This document shows positions 1-7,743 of a stretch of DNA of 26,397 nt, piece by piece; position 1 is the stretch's first letter, and each line of letters opens with the position of its first letter. A program made the position numbers and the translations under genes. The stretch lies in assembly GCA_947494085.1 (NCBI GenBank), contig CANLTP010000003.1, positions 1 to 26,397 of the forward strand. Reading direction: 5' to 3'. This DNA is from Actinomycetota bacterium. Its GTDB lineage: Bacteria > Actinomycetota > Actinomycetes > Nanopelagicales > Nanopelagicaceae. The notes beneath the pieces are model-generated. The model did not search any database, was not told the origin of the DNA, and saw nothing but the letters and a program-made list of their open reading frames with translations.

Positions 1-37
1 TTAGCGGTTTGTAGCGTTAAGCCGCGTCGCTTACGGG

Positions 38-43
38 TATCTT
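38..43 (+). promoter_or_regulatory. Putative -10 box (TATCTT) of the ABC ATPase gene
   Basis: TATCTT fits the actinobacterial TANNNT -10 pattern and stands 7 bases before the GTG start, so transcription could begin at or next to the start codon. No clear -35 is visible in the short upstream sequence available. Confidence 0.35.
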
Positions 44-50
44 TACGCCT

Positions 51-836
51 GTGATTCCAGTCCTTAATCTACAAAGTGTTTCTGTGGTCCGCGATGGCAA
101 AACAATTTTAGGACCGTTGGATTGGCAAGTTAATGAGAACGAACGTTGGGTAATTCTGGGTCCTAATGGAGCTGGGAAATCTACGTTATTTTCGCTCTGC
201 TCTGCACAAATTCATCCAACTTCCGGAACGGTTGAAATTCTTGGTTCCAAATTAGGGTCGGTAGATGTATTCGAAGTTAGACCAAGAATTGGATTCATGG
301 GATCAACTCTCGTAAATTTATTGCCAGAAGACGAAAAAGTAATAGATATAGTCCTGACTGCCGCTTACGCAATGTTAGGTCGCTGGAATGAGAGTTACGA
401 ACTTTGGGATGAATCAAGAGCTCAGGGATTGTTAACAACCTTAGGGGTTCGAGAGTTAGCACAACGTAGTTTCAACACCCTAAGTGAAGGTGAGAAGAAG
501 CGAGTTCTCATTGCAAGATCCCTCATGTCCGATCCTGAGATTCTTCTTTTAGATGAGCCGGCATCAGGGTTAGATCTGGGTGGGCGAGAAGACTTATTAA
601 ATAGATTCGATCTTCTGGCAAATGATCCATTTGCACCGGTCACGCTCATTATTACCCACCATATCGAAGAGATTCCTGCAGGTTCCACGCATGCTCTGTT
701 GTTGAAGAGTGGGCAGACTGTTGGAAGCGGACCAATCTCAAATGTAATCACTTCAGAAAATTTAAGTCTTGCCTATGACATGCCAATTAGCGTAACTATG
801 CTCAATAACCGATTCACCGCAAACGCAATTAGCTAA
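51..836 (+). CDS. ABC transporter ATP-binding protein (COG1119/YlmA-like)
   Basis: This is a 261-residue ABC ATPase with no fused membrane domain. The Walker A motif GPNGAGKS is at residues 37-44, the signature LSEGE at 144-148, Walker B ILLLDEP at 164-170 with the catalytic Glu at 169, and the switch His in ITHH around 203. The usual Q-loop glutamine is replaced in the stretch RIGFMGS near 80-85, which I recall as normal for this subgroup, sometimes labelled molybdenum-type or ModF-like. No permease is adjacent, so the substrate is unknown and a non-transport role is possible. The GTG start lies 7 bases after a TATCTT box at 38-43, which suggests a leaderless transcript. Its TAA stop overlaps the ATG of ung by one base, so the two genes are probably translated together. 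The ATPase assignment is secure; the role is not. Confidence 0.88.
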   Translation: MIPVLNLQSVSVVRDGKTILGPLDWQVNENERWVILGPNGAGKSTLFSLCSAQIHPTSGTVEILGSKLGSVDVFEVRPRIGFMGSTLVNLLPEDEKVIDIVLTAAYAMLGRWNESYELWDESRAQGLLTTLGVRELAQRSFNTLSEGEKKRVLIARSLMSDPEILLLDEPASGLDLGGREDLLNRFDLLANDPFAPVTLIITHHIEEIPAGSTHALLLKSGQTVGSGPISNVITSENLSLAYDMPISVTMLNNRFTANAIS

Positions 837-1465
837 TGCTCTTCGATTTATTGCCCAAAGAATGGCAGTTAGCAATACCGGCAGCGAAAGAAATCTTAGA
901 TGGCTTGGATTTGAAAGAACCCTTTATTCCTAAACGAGAAAGTATCTTTGCTGCTTTTTTGCAACCTATGTCGAAGATTAAGATTTGTATAATCGGTCAA
1001 GATCCTTATCCAAATCCAGAGCATGCTATGGGCTTAGCTTTTAGCATCCCGCCTAACGTTCCTAATCTTCCGCCTACTTTGAAAAATATTTTTAAAGAGC
1101 TGGAAAGTGATGTCGGATTCACGCCATCAAATGGTGATTTATCGCAATGGCAAGCTAGGGGAGTAATGCTGTTAAACACCTCGCTAACAACGATTCCGAA
1201 TCTAAGTCAGGGACATTCAAAACTTGGTTGGGAAAAATTCACAAATGAAGTTGTCGCTTACCTGGCAAAGTTTCCAGTTGTTTTCATCCTTTGGGGTAAG
1301 CACGCGGAAGCGCTGGCAAGATTCATTCCGGAAAGTAATTGTTTAATCGGAGTTCATCCCAGCCCGTTATCTTCATATCGCGGTTTCTTTGGATCAAAAC
1401 CCTTTAGCCGTGCGAACCAGCGTTTGGCTGAGCTAGGAATCAGCCCCGTCGATTGGAAAATTTAG
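836..1465 (+). CDS. ung: Uracil-DNA glycosylase, family 1
   Basis: The product removes uracil from DNA and starts base excision repair. It is 209 residues, a usual length for the family. The catalytic water-activating motif GQDPYP is at residues 54-59 (Asp56). The C-terminal His motif HPSPLSSYRGFFGS begins at 174 and carries both the catalytic His and the DNA-intercalation loop. The ATG shares one base with the stop of the upstream ABC gene (TAATG), so translational coupling is likely. Its 3' end overlaps the convergent YczE-type gene by 26 bases, which leaves no room for a separate terminator. Nothing essential appears missing. Confidence 0.96.
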   Translation: MLFDLLPKEWQLAIPAAKEILDGLDLKEPFIPKRESIFAAFLQPMSKIKICIIGQDPYPNPEHAMGLAFSIPPNVPNLPPTLKNIFKELESDVGFTPSNGDLSQWQARGVMLLNTSLTTIPNLSQGHSKLGWEKFTNEVVAYLAKFPVVFILWGKHAEALARFIPESNCLIGVHPSPLSSYRGFFGSKPFSRANQRLAELGISPVDWKI

Positions 1466-2129
1466 CCACTAAATTTAAGTTGGTAGCGATTGAGTTACCA
1501 ATAAAGAGGGCGAACATTGCAGTTCCTAAGCCAACTGAGCCACCTAACGCGCCTCCGGCGATCAATACACAAATTTCGATGCTCAACCGAACCCTTGCAA
1601 TACGAATCCCAGTTCGCTGATGCAGTGAGGTCATTAAGCCGTCACGTGGTCCAGGTCCGAGACCGCACGTTATATAAATTGCTGTTCCGAAGCCGACCAG
1701 ACCAATTCCGACAATTACATAGAGCAACTGCAGTGGAAAATTTGATGTGACCTCTGGAATATGGTCAACACCTATTTGAATGAAGATACTTATTACTGCA
1801 ATATTCGCAAGCGTTCCAAAGCCCGGTTTCTGCCGCAGTGGAATCCAAAGCGCTAAAACTCCGAGGCTAGTTATTGCTGTGCCCTGCCCAATTGTGAGCG
1901 GAGTTTGAAGGGCTAGACCTTGCGCAAATACTGACCATGGTGAATTTCCAATTGTTGACTGGATTAAAAGTGCCTCACCGATACCGAAGAGTGATAATCC
2001 GAGAATTAGGAAGAGAAAAATTTTTGGAGTTACAGACCAAAGGTTTTTAGCAGTCCAAGATGTATGCGGAATCGTCTTAGATGGCTGAAGAAAATGCCAG
2101 ATTTTTTGACGAATTTCGCTACTTTTCAC
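1440..2129 (-). CDS. YczE/YyaS/YitT-type integral membrane protein
   Basis: This 229-residue hydrophobic protein has about five to six predicted membrane segments: roughly 35-57, 68-92, 105-125, 132-155 and 180-215. The family hallmarks are a segment like GNSPWSVFAQGL near 62-73 and the motif GLGPGPRDGLMTSLHQRTG near 157-175. Relatives (COG2364) are often described as putative transporters or as regulators of antibiotic synthesis, but no biochemical function is firmly established. The GTG start is favoured by a TAGACT box exactly 6 bases upstream on the minus strand. The gene is divergent from the DUF554 gene and converges on ung, overlapping it by 26 bases. Confidence 0.8.
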   Translation of the reverse strand: MKSSEIRQKIWHFLQPSKTIPHTSWTAKNLWSVTPKIFLFLILGLSLFGIGEALLIQSTIGNSPWSVFAQGLALQTPLTIGQGTAITSLGVLALWIPLRQKPGFGTLANIAVISIFIQIGVDHIPEVTSNFPLQLLYVIVGIGLVGFGTAIYITCGLGPGPRDGLMTSLHQRTGIRIARVRLSIEICVLIAGGALGGSVGLGTAMFALFIGNSIATNLNLVAKFSNRRG

Positions 2130-2132
2130 TGT

Positions 2133-2141
2133 TAGAGTCTA
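2133..2141. promoter_or_regulatory. Overlapping divergent -10 boxes (TAGAGTCTA)
   Basis: The near-palindrome TAGAGTCTA holds TAGAGT on the plus strand (2133-2138) and TAGACT on the minus strand (2141-2136). The minus copy lies 6 bases before the GTG of the YczE-type gene, consistent with a leaderless start. The plus copy would place a start near 2145, giving the DUF554 gene a leader of about 20 bases that contains its Shine-Dalgarno sequence. Confidence 0.4.
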
Positions 2142-2164
2142 CCGATTCAATGGAGGTTTTAACG

Positions 2165-2899
2165 ATGTTCGTAGGGCTCGGTACGATAATTAATATCGCT
2201 GCCATTCTTCTTGGTTCTACTCTGGGAATCTTCGTTGGAGCTAAGTTCCGTGAACATACCCGAGAATTGGTAATAACTGTTCTTGGTTTCGTCACACTAT
2301 TGGCCGCTGCGGATGCAATCAAAGAATTATGGAATCAAAAATTTATTTCGGAATTACCTCGAGGTTGGCCGATATTCGCAATTTTGATGGCACTGCTTAT
2401 CGGTGCGCTCATTGGAAATGCCTTAGATATTGAGAATCGACTTGAAATTATGGGTGTAAAGCTGAAATCAAGATTTGATCCAAACGGGTCTAGTCCATTT
2501 GTTGACGGCTTTGTTACAGCATCGCTTCTCTTTGTTATTGGCCCAATGGCGATACTTGGTTCAATTAGCGACGGCATGGGGACCGGAATTGATCAGTTAG
2601 TTCTAAAGAGCATTCTCGATGGTGTTATTTCAATTCCATTCGCGGCATCGCTAGGTTGGGGAGTCGCAGTTTCAACTATCCCAGTAGGCATATATCAGTT
2701 CGCCTGGACCGGAGTTGGATTATTTCTTGGAAGCGTTTTACCAGAGTATCAAATTTTGGCTATGACAGCAACAGGTGGAATCTTGTTACTGGGAATCTCA
2801 CTTCGAGTTATGAAAATAAAGCAGGTAGCCGTTGGGAATTTGTTGCCAGCACTCTTTTTAGCACCAATAATCTCTGGTGCTTTGCATCAATTTAAATAG
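2165..2899 (+). CDS. DUF554 family membrane protein
   Basis: This 244-residue polytopic membrane protein has about seven hydrophobic segments. The N terminus GLGTIINIAAILLGSTLG and the central DGFVTASLLFVIGPMAILGS are typical of DUF554 (COG1811). Members are thought to be transporters of unknown substrate. The open frame extends upstream to 2081, but I chose ATG 2165: GGAGG at 2152-2156 sits 8 bases before it, family members start close to this residue, and the longer version would overlap the divergent YczE-type gene. Its 3' end is 4 bases from the stop of the convergent alcohol dehydrogenase gene. Confidence 0.85.
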   Translation: MFVGLGTIINIAAILLGSTLGIFVGAKFREHTRELVITVLGFVTLLAAADAIKELWNQKFISELPRGWPIFAILMALLIGALIGNALDIENRLEIMGVKLKSRFDPNGSSPFVDGFVTASLLFVIGPMAILGSISDGMGTGIDQLVLKSILDGVISIPFAASLGWGVAVSTIPVGIYQFAWTGVGLFLGSVLPEYQILAMTATGGILLLGISLRVMKIKQVAVGNLLPALFLAPIISGALHQFK

Positions 2900-2903
2900 T
2901 TAT

Positions 2904-3944
2904 TTAGAACTTCTTGGCGTCGATTACAAATCGATATTTCACATCGCTAGCAATCGTGCGTTCATAAGCTTGGTTAATATATTCAGGATCGACAACTTCA
3001 ACTTCACTGACAATATTATGAACCCCACAGAAATCCAGCATTTCTTGGGTCTCCTTTATTCCGCCGATCATGGAACCGGAGATAGAACGGCGTTGCGCCA
3101 ATAAAACTGGGGTGTTAATTTTGAATGGGTTAATAGGGAGACCGATTAGAACCAGAGTGCCATCAAGCTTTAGAAGTTGCAGATATGGCGTCAGATCCAT
3201 GTCTGCCGATACGGTGTTAAGAATTAAATCAAAGTCTTTCGGTAGTGCTGCTAGATTTTCTGGGTTACTTGTTACGACGAAGTCGTCTGCACCCATCGCA
3301 CGCGCATCCTTCTCTTTATTTGGAGAATGCGAGAAAACGGTTGTGTGAGCGCCTAACGCAGCCGAGAACTTAAGTCCCATATGTCCAAGTCCACCGAGAC
3401 CAATTACGCCAACTTTCTTACCTGGACCGGCGTTCCAATTTTTAAGCGGTGAGTAGAGTGTTATTCCCGCGCATAGTAATGGAGCAGCACCAGCCATATC
3501 CAGATTCGAAGGTATTGAAATTGCGTAATCCTGATCAACGATGAAACTATCGGCATACCCACCTTGTGCCAAAGTTTTTCGATCACGTTCGTAATTGTTA
3601 TAGGTTCCAGTCATTCCCTCTAAGCAATATTGCTCGAGCCCGGACTTACATGATGAGCATTTACGACAAGAGTCAACAAATACTCCAACACCAATCTGAT
3701 CACCAACTTTGAATTTAGTTACGTTGCTACCAATTGCGGTAACGACGCCAGCGATTTCATGACCAGGAACCATCGGGAAAAGTGCTGGACCCCACTCTTC
3801 GCGAGCTTGGTGAATATCTGAGTGACAAATTCCGGCATAGGAAACAGAAAGTGCAACATCAGTTGGGCGTAATTCTCTGCGTGAAAATGTGAATGGAACT
3901 AACGGTTTAGACGCTTCGAGAACTGCGTAGCCTTTTGACTGCAT
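2904..3944 (-). CDS. Zinc-dependent alcohol dehydrogenase, cinnamyl-alcohol/YahK type
   Basis: The 346-residue product is a medium-chain dehydrogenase/reductase expected to interconvert alcohols and aldehydes in the cytoplasm. Catalytic zinc ligands are Cys40 (GICHSD), His62-Glu63 (GHE) and Cys158. The structural zinc site is Cys93, Cys96, Cys99 and Cys107. The nucleotide-binding GLGGLG is at 182-187, and the following SHSPNK stretch (Ser after the second strand) suggests NADP(H) preference. It resembles mycobacterial AdhC, but the physiological substrate cannot be read from sequence. The ATG is preceded by AAGGAG. The gene lies 51 bases downstream of tRNA-Leu on the same strand with no visible terminator between them, so some read-through is possible. 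Confidence 0.92.
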   Translation of the reverse strand: MQSKGYAVLEASKPLVPFTFSRRELRPTDVALSVSYAGICHSDIHQAREEWGPALFPMVPGHEIAGVVTAIGSNVTKFKVGDQIGVGVFVDSCRKCSSCKSGLEQYCLEGMTGTYNNYERDRKTLAQGGYADSFIVDQDYAISIPSNLDMAGAAPLLCAGITLYSPLKNWNAGPGKKVGVIGLGGLGHMGLKFSAALGAHTTVFSHSPNKEKDARAMGADDFVVTSNPENLAALPKDFDLILNTVSADMDLTPYLQLLKLDGTLVLIGLPINPFKINTPVLLAQRRSISGSMIGGIKETQEMLDFCGVHNIVSEVEVVDPEYINQAYERTIASDVKYRFVIDAKKF

Positions 3945-3995
3945 TTATCGCTCCTTTTATATAGATATGTATTGATGACTTGGTTCTTTTGCTTG

Positions 3996-4079
3996 TGTCC
4001 GAGAGGGGACTTGAACCCCTAATCCCTTGCGGGAACTAACACCTCAAGCTAGCGCGTCTGCCAATTCCGCCACCCGGAC
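3996..4079 (-). tRNA. tRNA-Leu (anticodon GAG)
   Basis: Read on the minus strand this folds as a class II tRNA. The 7-bp acceptor stem is GTCCGGG with CTCGGAC and includes one G-U pair. The D arm is GGCGGAATTGGCAGACGC. The anticodon stem is CTAGC with GTTAG around the loop TTGAGGT (anticodon GAG). The long variable arm pairs TCCC with GGGA, and the T arm is GGGG-TTCAAGT-CCCC. The discriminator is A, as expected for leucine. CCA is not encoded; the next bases are CAAG. The gene is 84 bases long. Confidence 0.95.
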
Positions 4080-4092
4080 CAGTGCTAAAACA

Positions 4093-4120
4093 TCTGTAAA
4101 TCTTGGCGCAAGGATACCAA
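4093..4120 (-). promoter_or_regulatory. Possible tRNA-Leu promoter
   Basis: On the minus strand TTGGTA (4120-4115) is followed after 16 bases by TACAGA (4098-4093), a weak sigma70-like pair ending about 13 bases before the mature tRNA 5' end. The match is moderate and was judged by eye. Confidence 0.3.
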
Positions 4121-4169
4121 TCAGGCGGACATCATCACAATCGCCCAACATCTACGGCAAGATAGGTGC

Positions 4170-5501
4170 GTGGCCAATACGGATAATCCAAATGCAATCG
4201 ATATCGCGCTCTTAGAAGAAGAGTGCATTTCGATCTGCCAGGAAATGATTCGTATTCCCAGTGTGAATCACGGCGAAGGTAAAGGCGACGAGAGAGCGAT
4301 TGCAGCATACGTTGCAGAAAAACTAAACGAAGTTGGAATAAAAAGCGAGTTAATTGTCACTGGAGAAAACCGGGTTAACGTCGTTGCAAAAATTGAGGGG
4401 CGAGATTCTGCTCGTCCGGGTCTGGTCGTTCATGGTCATTTAGATGTTGTGCCAGTAAATGAAGCAGATTGGTCAGTAGATCCTTTCGGTGGAATCATTA
4501 AAGATGGATATCTGTGGGGCAGGGGCGCTGTAGATATGAAAGATATGGATGCAATGATCATTGCAACTGTTCGGGCCTGGAAGCGTGCGAACTATCAACC
4601 ACCTAGAAACATTCTGCTTGTCTTCTTTGCTGACGAAGAAGCGGGTAGCGAGTATGGCTCGCGTTATCTTGTTAAAAATAGACCAGAGATTTTTGAGGGT
4701 TATACCGAGGCAATTTCTGAAGTCGGCGGATTCTCGGTAACAATAACTGGTGGCCATCGACTTTATTTCATTGAAGGCGCACAAAAGGGAATTAACTGGC
4801 TGCAACTTAAGGCAAAAGGTGAAGCCGGACACGGATCTTTTATTAATCCAAAGAATGCAGTCACAAAATTAGCAGCCGCAGTTGCACGAATCGGCTCACA
4901 CGAATGGCCACAGCTTGAAACGAAAACTGGTGCAAAATTCTGGTCTAAAATCGCGGAGTTAACTGGTGATAAATATGATCCTAAAAATACTCGCCCACTC
5001 TTGAAACATATTGGTGAAGCTGCTCGGATGCTTGGTGCAACGATTCAAAACACCGCAAATCCAACTATGTTGAATGCGGGATACAAAGCGAACGTGATTC
5101 CACAACAAGCGACTGCGGTCATCGATGGAAGATTTTTGCCGGGTTTCGAAGATGAGTTGTTGGAAACTATTTCGAAATTAGCGGGCGATGAGATCGAGAT
5201 TGAAGTATTAGTTCGCGATAAAGCTCTAGAGGTAGATTTTGAAGGACCTCTGGTCGATGCGATGAAAGCAGCGCTAGCAAAATTTGATCCTGAAGGAATG
5301 CCTGTCCCATATTTAATGAGTGGGGGAACAGATAATAAAGCGCTCTCTGATTTAGGAATTATTGGCTATGGATTTAGTCCGGTGAAATTGCCACCTGATT
5401 TGGATTTCTTTGCGTTGTTCCACGGCGTTGATGAAAGAATTCCAGTTGATGGTCTTAAATTTGGCGTTAAAGTATTGAATGAATTTTTACAGAATAGCTA
5501 A
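4170..5501 (+). CDS. M20 family metallopeptidase (DapE/ArgE-like; Rv2141c type)
   Basis: This 443-residue di-zinc hydrolase acts on peptides or acylated amino acids. Visible metal-site residues are His90 and Asp92 in HGHLD (88-92), bridging Asp122 in GAVDMKD, catalytic base Glu156 and ligand Glu157 in DEEAGS, Glu184 and, near the C terminus, His418 in FHGVDER. The dimerisation-domain His221 lies in GHGS. The family is broad, so substrate naming (succinyl-diaminopimelate, acetylornithine or dipeptide) is not justified. The location near mshC matches Rv2141c of M. tuberculosis, which is annotated dapE2 on similarity only. The GTG start has a weak AGG ahead of it and is the least certain part. 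The stop overlaps the convergent reductase by 4 bases. Confidence 0.9.
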   Translation: MANTDNPNAIDIALLEEECISICQEMIRIPSVNHGEGKGDERAIAAYVAEKLNEVGIKSELIVTGENRVNVVAKIEGRDSARPGLVVHGHLDVVPVNEADWSVDPFGGIIKDGYLWGRGAVDMKDMDAMIIATVRAWKRANYQPPRNILLVFFADEEAGSEYGSRYLVKNRPEIFEGYTEAISEVGGFSVTITGGHRLYFIEGAQKGINWLQLKAKGEAGHGSFINPKNAVTKLAAAVARIGSHEWPQLETKTGAKFWSKIAELTGDKYDPKNTRPLLKHIGEAARMLGATIQNTANPTMLNAGYKANVIPQQATAVIDGRFLPGFEDELLETISKLAGDEIEIEVLVRDKALEVDFEGPLVDAMKAALAKFDPEGMPVPYLMSGGTDNKALSDLGIIGYGFSPVKLPPDLDFFALFHGVDERIPVDGLKFGVKVLNEFLQNS

Positions 5502-6451
5502 TTTATATCTGCAGAAATTTCATCTAAGGCGGCTCGAACTTGATCAGGAAGAGATATCTCTTCAACCGTCAGAATTCCTCGTAGTTGTGCCGCAGTCCGT
5601 GCTCCAACTATCGCGCTAGTAACGCCATAACCTTCGCGCACCCAAGAAAGTGCAACCTCAAGCGGTGAGTAACCCAAACCATCGCTGGCTACACAAACTG
5701 CATCAACAATTTTGCGAGAACGTTCGTCAAGATACGGGGCAATAAATCCACTGAAATGTGGGCTGGCGCCGCGTGAGTCAGAAGGTGAACCACTTCGATA
5801 TTTACCGGTCAGAACACCTCGACCTATCGGGGACCAAGCTAAGACGCCAATATTCATCTCGATGCTTGCTGGAATTACTTCTGCCTCAATGCTGCGGTTG
5901 AGTAATGAGTATTCAACTTGGCTTGAAATTATCGGAGCCTTACCGAAAAGTGGATTCTGCAGTGTTGCGGCACGAGCTAATTGCCAACCAGAAAAATTCG
6001 ATACCCCCACATATCTAACACGACCGGAAGACACTGCCTGATCGATTGCCGAGAGAGATTCTTCAAGTGGAACCATTGGATCCCAAGTGTGAATCTGCCA
6101 TAAATCAATGTAATCAACGCCAAGCCGAGAAAGTGATTTATCGAGATCGCTGAGGAGATTGGTTCGCGAATTATTTACACTTCGTTCTCCGGCGGTGAAT
6201 GAGATGCCAGCTTTGGTAGCGATAATCAAATCTTCACGCTTTGCTAAAGTCCCGATGAATCCACCGATAACTCGTTCGCTATCACCATCGCCATACATCG
6301 CAGCGGTGTCAATTAAATTGCCACCAGCATCAATAAAGGTTTTTAATTGATCAGCCGCCTCATGTTCGTCGGTATCTCGGCCCCAAGTCATTGTGCCAAG
6401 TCCCAGCCTAGAAACGCGTAGCCCTGAGTTACCGAGTATGCGCTTCTCCAT
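5498..6451 (-). CDS. Aldo/keto reductase
   Basis: This 317-residue NADPH-dependent oxidoreductase has a TIM-barrel fold. The catalytic tetrad is visible as Asp48, Tyr53, Lys80 and His121. Cofactor-binding motifs include GVSNFSGW near 149-156 and the C-terminal phosphate-binding segment SAIVGARTAAQL. It belongs to the voltage-gated potassium channel beta-subunit-like group of general aldehyde and ketone reductases. Actinobacteria commonly keep such a gene beside the mshC cluster, so a role in redox or aldehyde detoxification is a reasonable inference. The ATG lies exactly 6 bases after a TAGGGT box, suggesting a leaderless transcript. The gene is divergent from the phosphatase gene across 49 bases. 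Confidence 0.92.
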   Translation of the reverse strand: MEKRILGNSGLRVSRLGLGTMTWGRDTDEHEAADQLKTFIDAGGNLIDTAAMYGDGDSERVIGGFIGTLAKREDLIIATKAGISFTAGERSVNNSRTNLLSDLDKSLSRLGVDYIDLWQIHTWDPMVPLEESLSAIDQAVSSGRVRYVGVSNFSGWQLARAATLQNPLFGKAPIISSQVEYSLLNRSIEAEVIPASIEMNIGVLAWSPIGRGVLTGKYRSGSPSDSRGASPHFSGFIAPYLDERSRKIVDAVCVASDGLGYSPLEVALSWVREGYGVTSAIVGARTAAQLRGILTVEEISLPDQVRAALDEISADIN

Positions 6452-6457
6452 GACGCC

Positions 6458-6463
6458 ACCCTA
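6458..6463 (-). promoter_or_regulatory. Putative -10 box (TAGGGT) of the aldo/keto reductase gene
   Basis: TAGGGT on the minus strand stands 6 bases before the ATG at 6451, so the A of the start codon would be the first transcribed base. The same sequence at the same spacing precedes pafB. Confidence 0.45.
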
Positions 6464-6478
6464 GCAAGTCGGTTGCTA
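6462..6478. repeat. Inverted repeat TAGCAA-N5-TTGCTA in a divergent promoter region
   Basis: A perfect 6-bp inverted repeat (6462-6467 and 6473-6478) with a 5-base spacer sits between two divergent genes. It overlaps the reductase -10 box by two bases and lies about 10 bases before the phosphatase -10 box. It could be an operator for a dimeric regulator; no regulator gene is next to it. Confidence 0.4.
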
Positions 6479-6487
6479 ATTAATCGG

Positions 6488-6493
6488 TAACCT
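6488..6493 (+). promoter_or_regulatory. Putative -10 box (TAACCT) of the phosphatase-mshC operon
   Basis: TAACCT within GGTAACCTT stands 7 bases before ATG 6501. The same GGTAACCTT string recurs just before metH at 9719-9727. Confidence 0.4.
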
Positions 6494-6500
6494 TGGCCCT

Positions 6501-7181
6501 ATGCGAGCCCAAAAACCAGCGACTATTTATCTACTTCGCCATGGACATTCCACTGCGAATGCGAAATCGGTTCTAGCTGGGCGAGATTTCAAGGTCTCAT
6601 TATCTTCAACGGGTAAGAAACAAGCACTCGCAGTTCAAGCCGAATTAAGTGGCAAAGTTTTTGCAAAGATTTATAGCAGCCCACTTCCAAGATGTATTCA
6701 AACTTTGGAACCTCTGGCAACGTCTCTTAATAAAGAGATCGAAATATTGGATGGCATCATTGAAATGGAGTATGGCGACTGGTCAGGTAAAAAATTAGCT
6801 TTGCTCTCCAGGACGAAACTTTGGAAGAGCATTCAAAGTCGTCCTAGCCTGGTCCGATTCCCAAATGGCGAAAGTTTTTTGGAGATGCAGAATCGTGCAC
6901 TCGAGGCTGTGAGAAGTATCGCTCTTCCAGGACAAACGATTCTTCTCTCTTCGCATGGCGATGTAATCAAAGCTATTGTCGCAGGATTTGTCGGCCTTAA
7001 TCTTGATAATTTTCAGAGCCTAGCTATTGATCCAGCATCAATTAGTATCATCGATTTGTCGGGGGATAGCGCACGCCTTCGGCTTTTGAACAACACAGAT
7101 TATTTGAGTGAATTAAAATTTTCAGGAAGTGGAAATCGTAATCTCAGCCTTGGTGGCGGTAGCGGTGCGAGCCGTGAGTGA
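6501..7181 (+). CDS. Histidine phosphatase family protein, MSMEG_4193 type
   Basis: This 226-residue member of the phosphoglycerate mutase-like phosphatase superfamily has the phosphorylated His14 in LLRHGHST (11-18), Arg13 beside it, the catalytic acid region EMEYGDWSG with Glu88, and the second His152 in SSHGD. All core residues for phosphatase chemistry are present. The MSMEG_4193 subfamily is actinobacterial and travels with mycothiol synthesis genes, but its substrate is not established to my knowledge. It heads a tight run with the DUF3090 gene (8-base overlap), SCO1664 (17-base overlap) and mshC. The glycine- and serine-rich C-terminal tail (SLGGGSGASRE) comes from sequence just upstream of, and overlapping, the DUF3090 start. 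Confidence 0.88.
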   Translation: MRAQKPATIYLLRHGHSTANAKSVLAGRDFKVSLSSTGKKQALAVQAELSGKVFAKIYSSPLPRCIQTLEPLATSLNKEIEILDGIIEMEYGDWSGKKLALLSRTKLWKSIQSRPSLVRFPNGESFLEMQNRALEAVRSIALPGQTILLSSHGDVIKAIVAGFVGLNLDNFQSLAIDPASISIIDLSGDSARLRLLNNTDYLSELKFSGSGNRNLSLGGGSGASRE

Positions 7182-7743
7182 ACGAATAATTTTTAGCCAC
7201 GAAGATGCAACTAGATTCATAGTAGGAACAGTTGGAGTTCCTGGTGAGCGCGCTTTTTTTGTTCAGGCTTCCTCAGTCGCAGGAACAACGACAGTGGCTG
7301 TGGAGAAAAGCCAAGTTGCAGCCTTGGCTGAGAGATTGCGCGAGTTAGTAACTGAAGTTCGCAGAAATAAATTGGCAAGCCTTGACGAGCTAGATCTGCC
7401 CGCAACCATCGATAACGATAATTTGGAATTCCCACTTGATGAAGAGTTCAGAGCTGGCGTAATGGGAATTTCATGGGACCCACAGACTCAAAGGGTTGCA
7501 ATTGAAATCCAATCTATTGCTGATGGTGAATTTACTGAATTGATTTCGGATGACGAGGAACTAACCGGCGTTGAAGATCCGCCAGACTTACTTCGATTAA
7601 CGCTTCGCTTAAATCAAGTTAAAGGTTTCTGTAATCGTGCCGAGAACGTTCTCCAAGCGGGTCGCTCTGTCTGCCCATTCTGCGGCCTACCTATTGATAC
7701 GACTGGACATCTGTGTCCAAGGGCAAATGGCTACCGACGTTAA
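7174..7743 (+). CDS. DUF3090 family protein
   Basis: This 189-residue protein belongs to an actinobacterial family of unknown function. Family-typical features are the N-terminal FIVGTVGVPGERAFFVQA and the C-terminal CPFCGLPIDTTGHLCPRANG. The latter supplies CxxC plus one more Cys and a His, possibly a metal site. The open frame reaches back to 7129, but I chose GTG 7174 because family members begin M-S-x-x-(I/V)-F shortly before this block, and the extra 15 residues (MEIVISALV...) look like an artefact of the overlapping phosphatase gene. It sits between the phosphatase and the SCO1664 kinase-like gene in a fixed order seen across Actinobacteria. Its profile follows mycothiol production, so a role in that pathway or its control is inferred. 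Confidence 0.85.
   Translation: MSERIIFSHEDATRFIVGTVGVPGERAFFVQASSVAGTTTVAVEKSQVAALAERLRELVTEVRRNKLASLDELDLPATIDNDNLEFPLDEEFRAGVMGISWDPQTQRVAIEIQSIADGEFTELISDDEELTGVEDPPDLLRLTLRLNQVKGFCNRAENVLQAGRSVCPFCGLPIDTTGHLCPRANGYRR

Noticed and set aside
2081..2164. Longer N terminus for the DUF554 protein
   Set aside because: It would overlap the divergent YczE-type gene, adds a non-family hydrophilic stretch, and ignores the GGAGG before ATG 2165.
7637..7726. Longer N terminus for the SCO1664 protein
   Set aside because: Those 30 residues come from a frame that overlaps the conserved C terminus of DUF3090, and family members start near ATG 7727.
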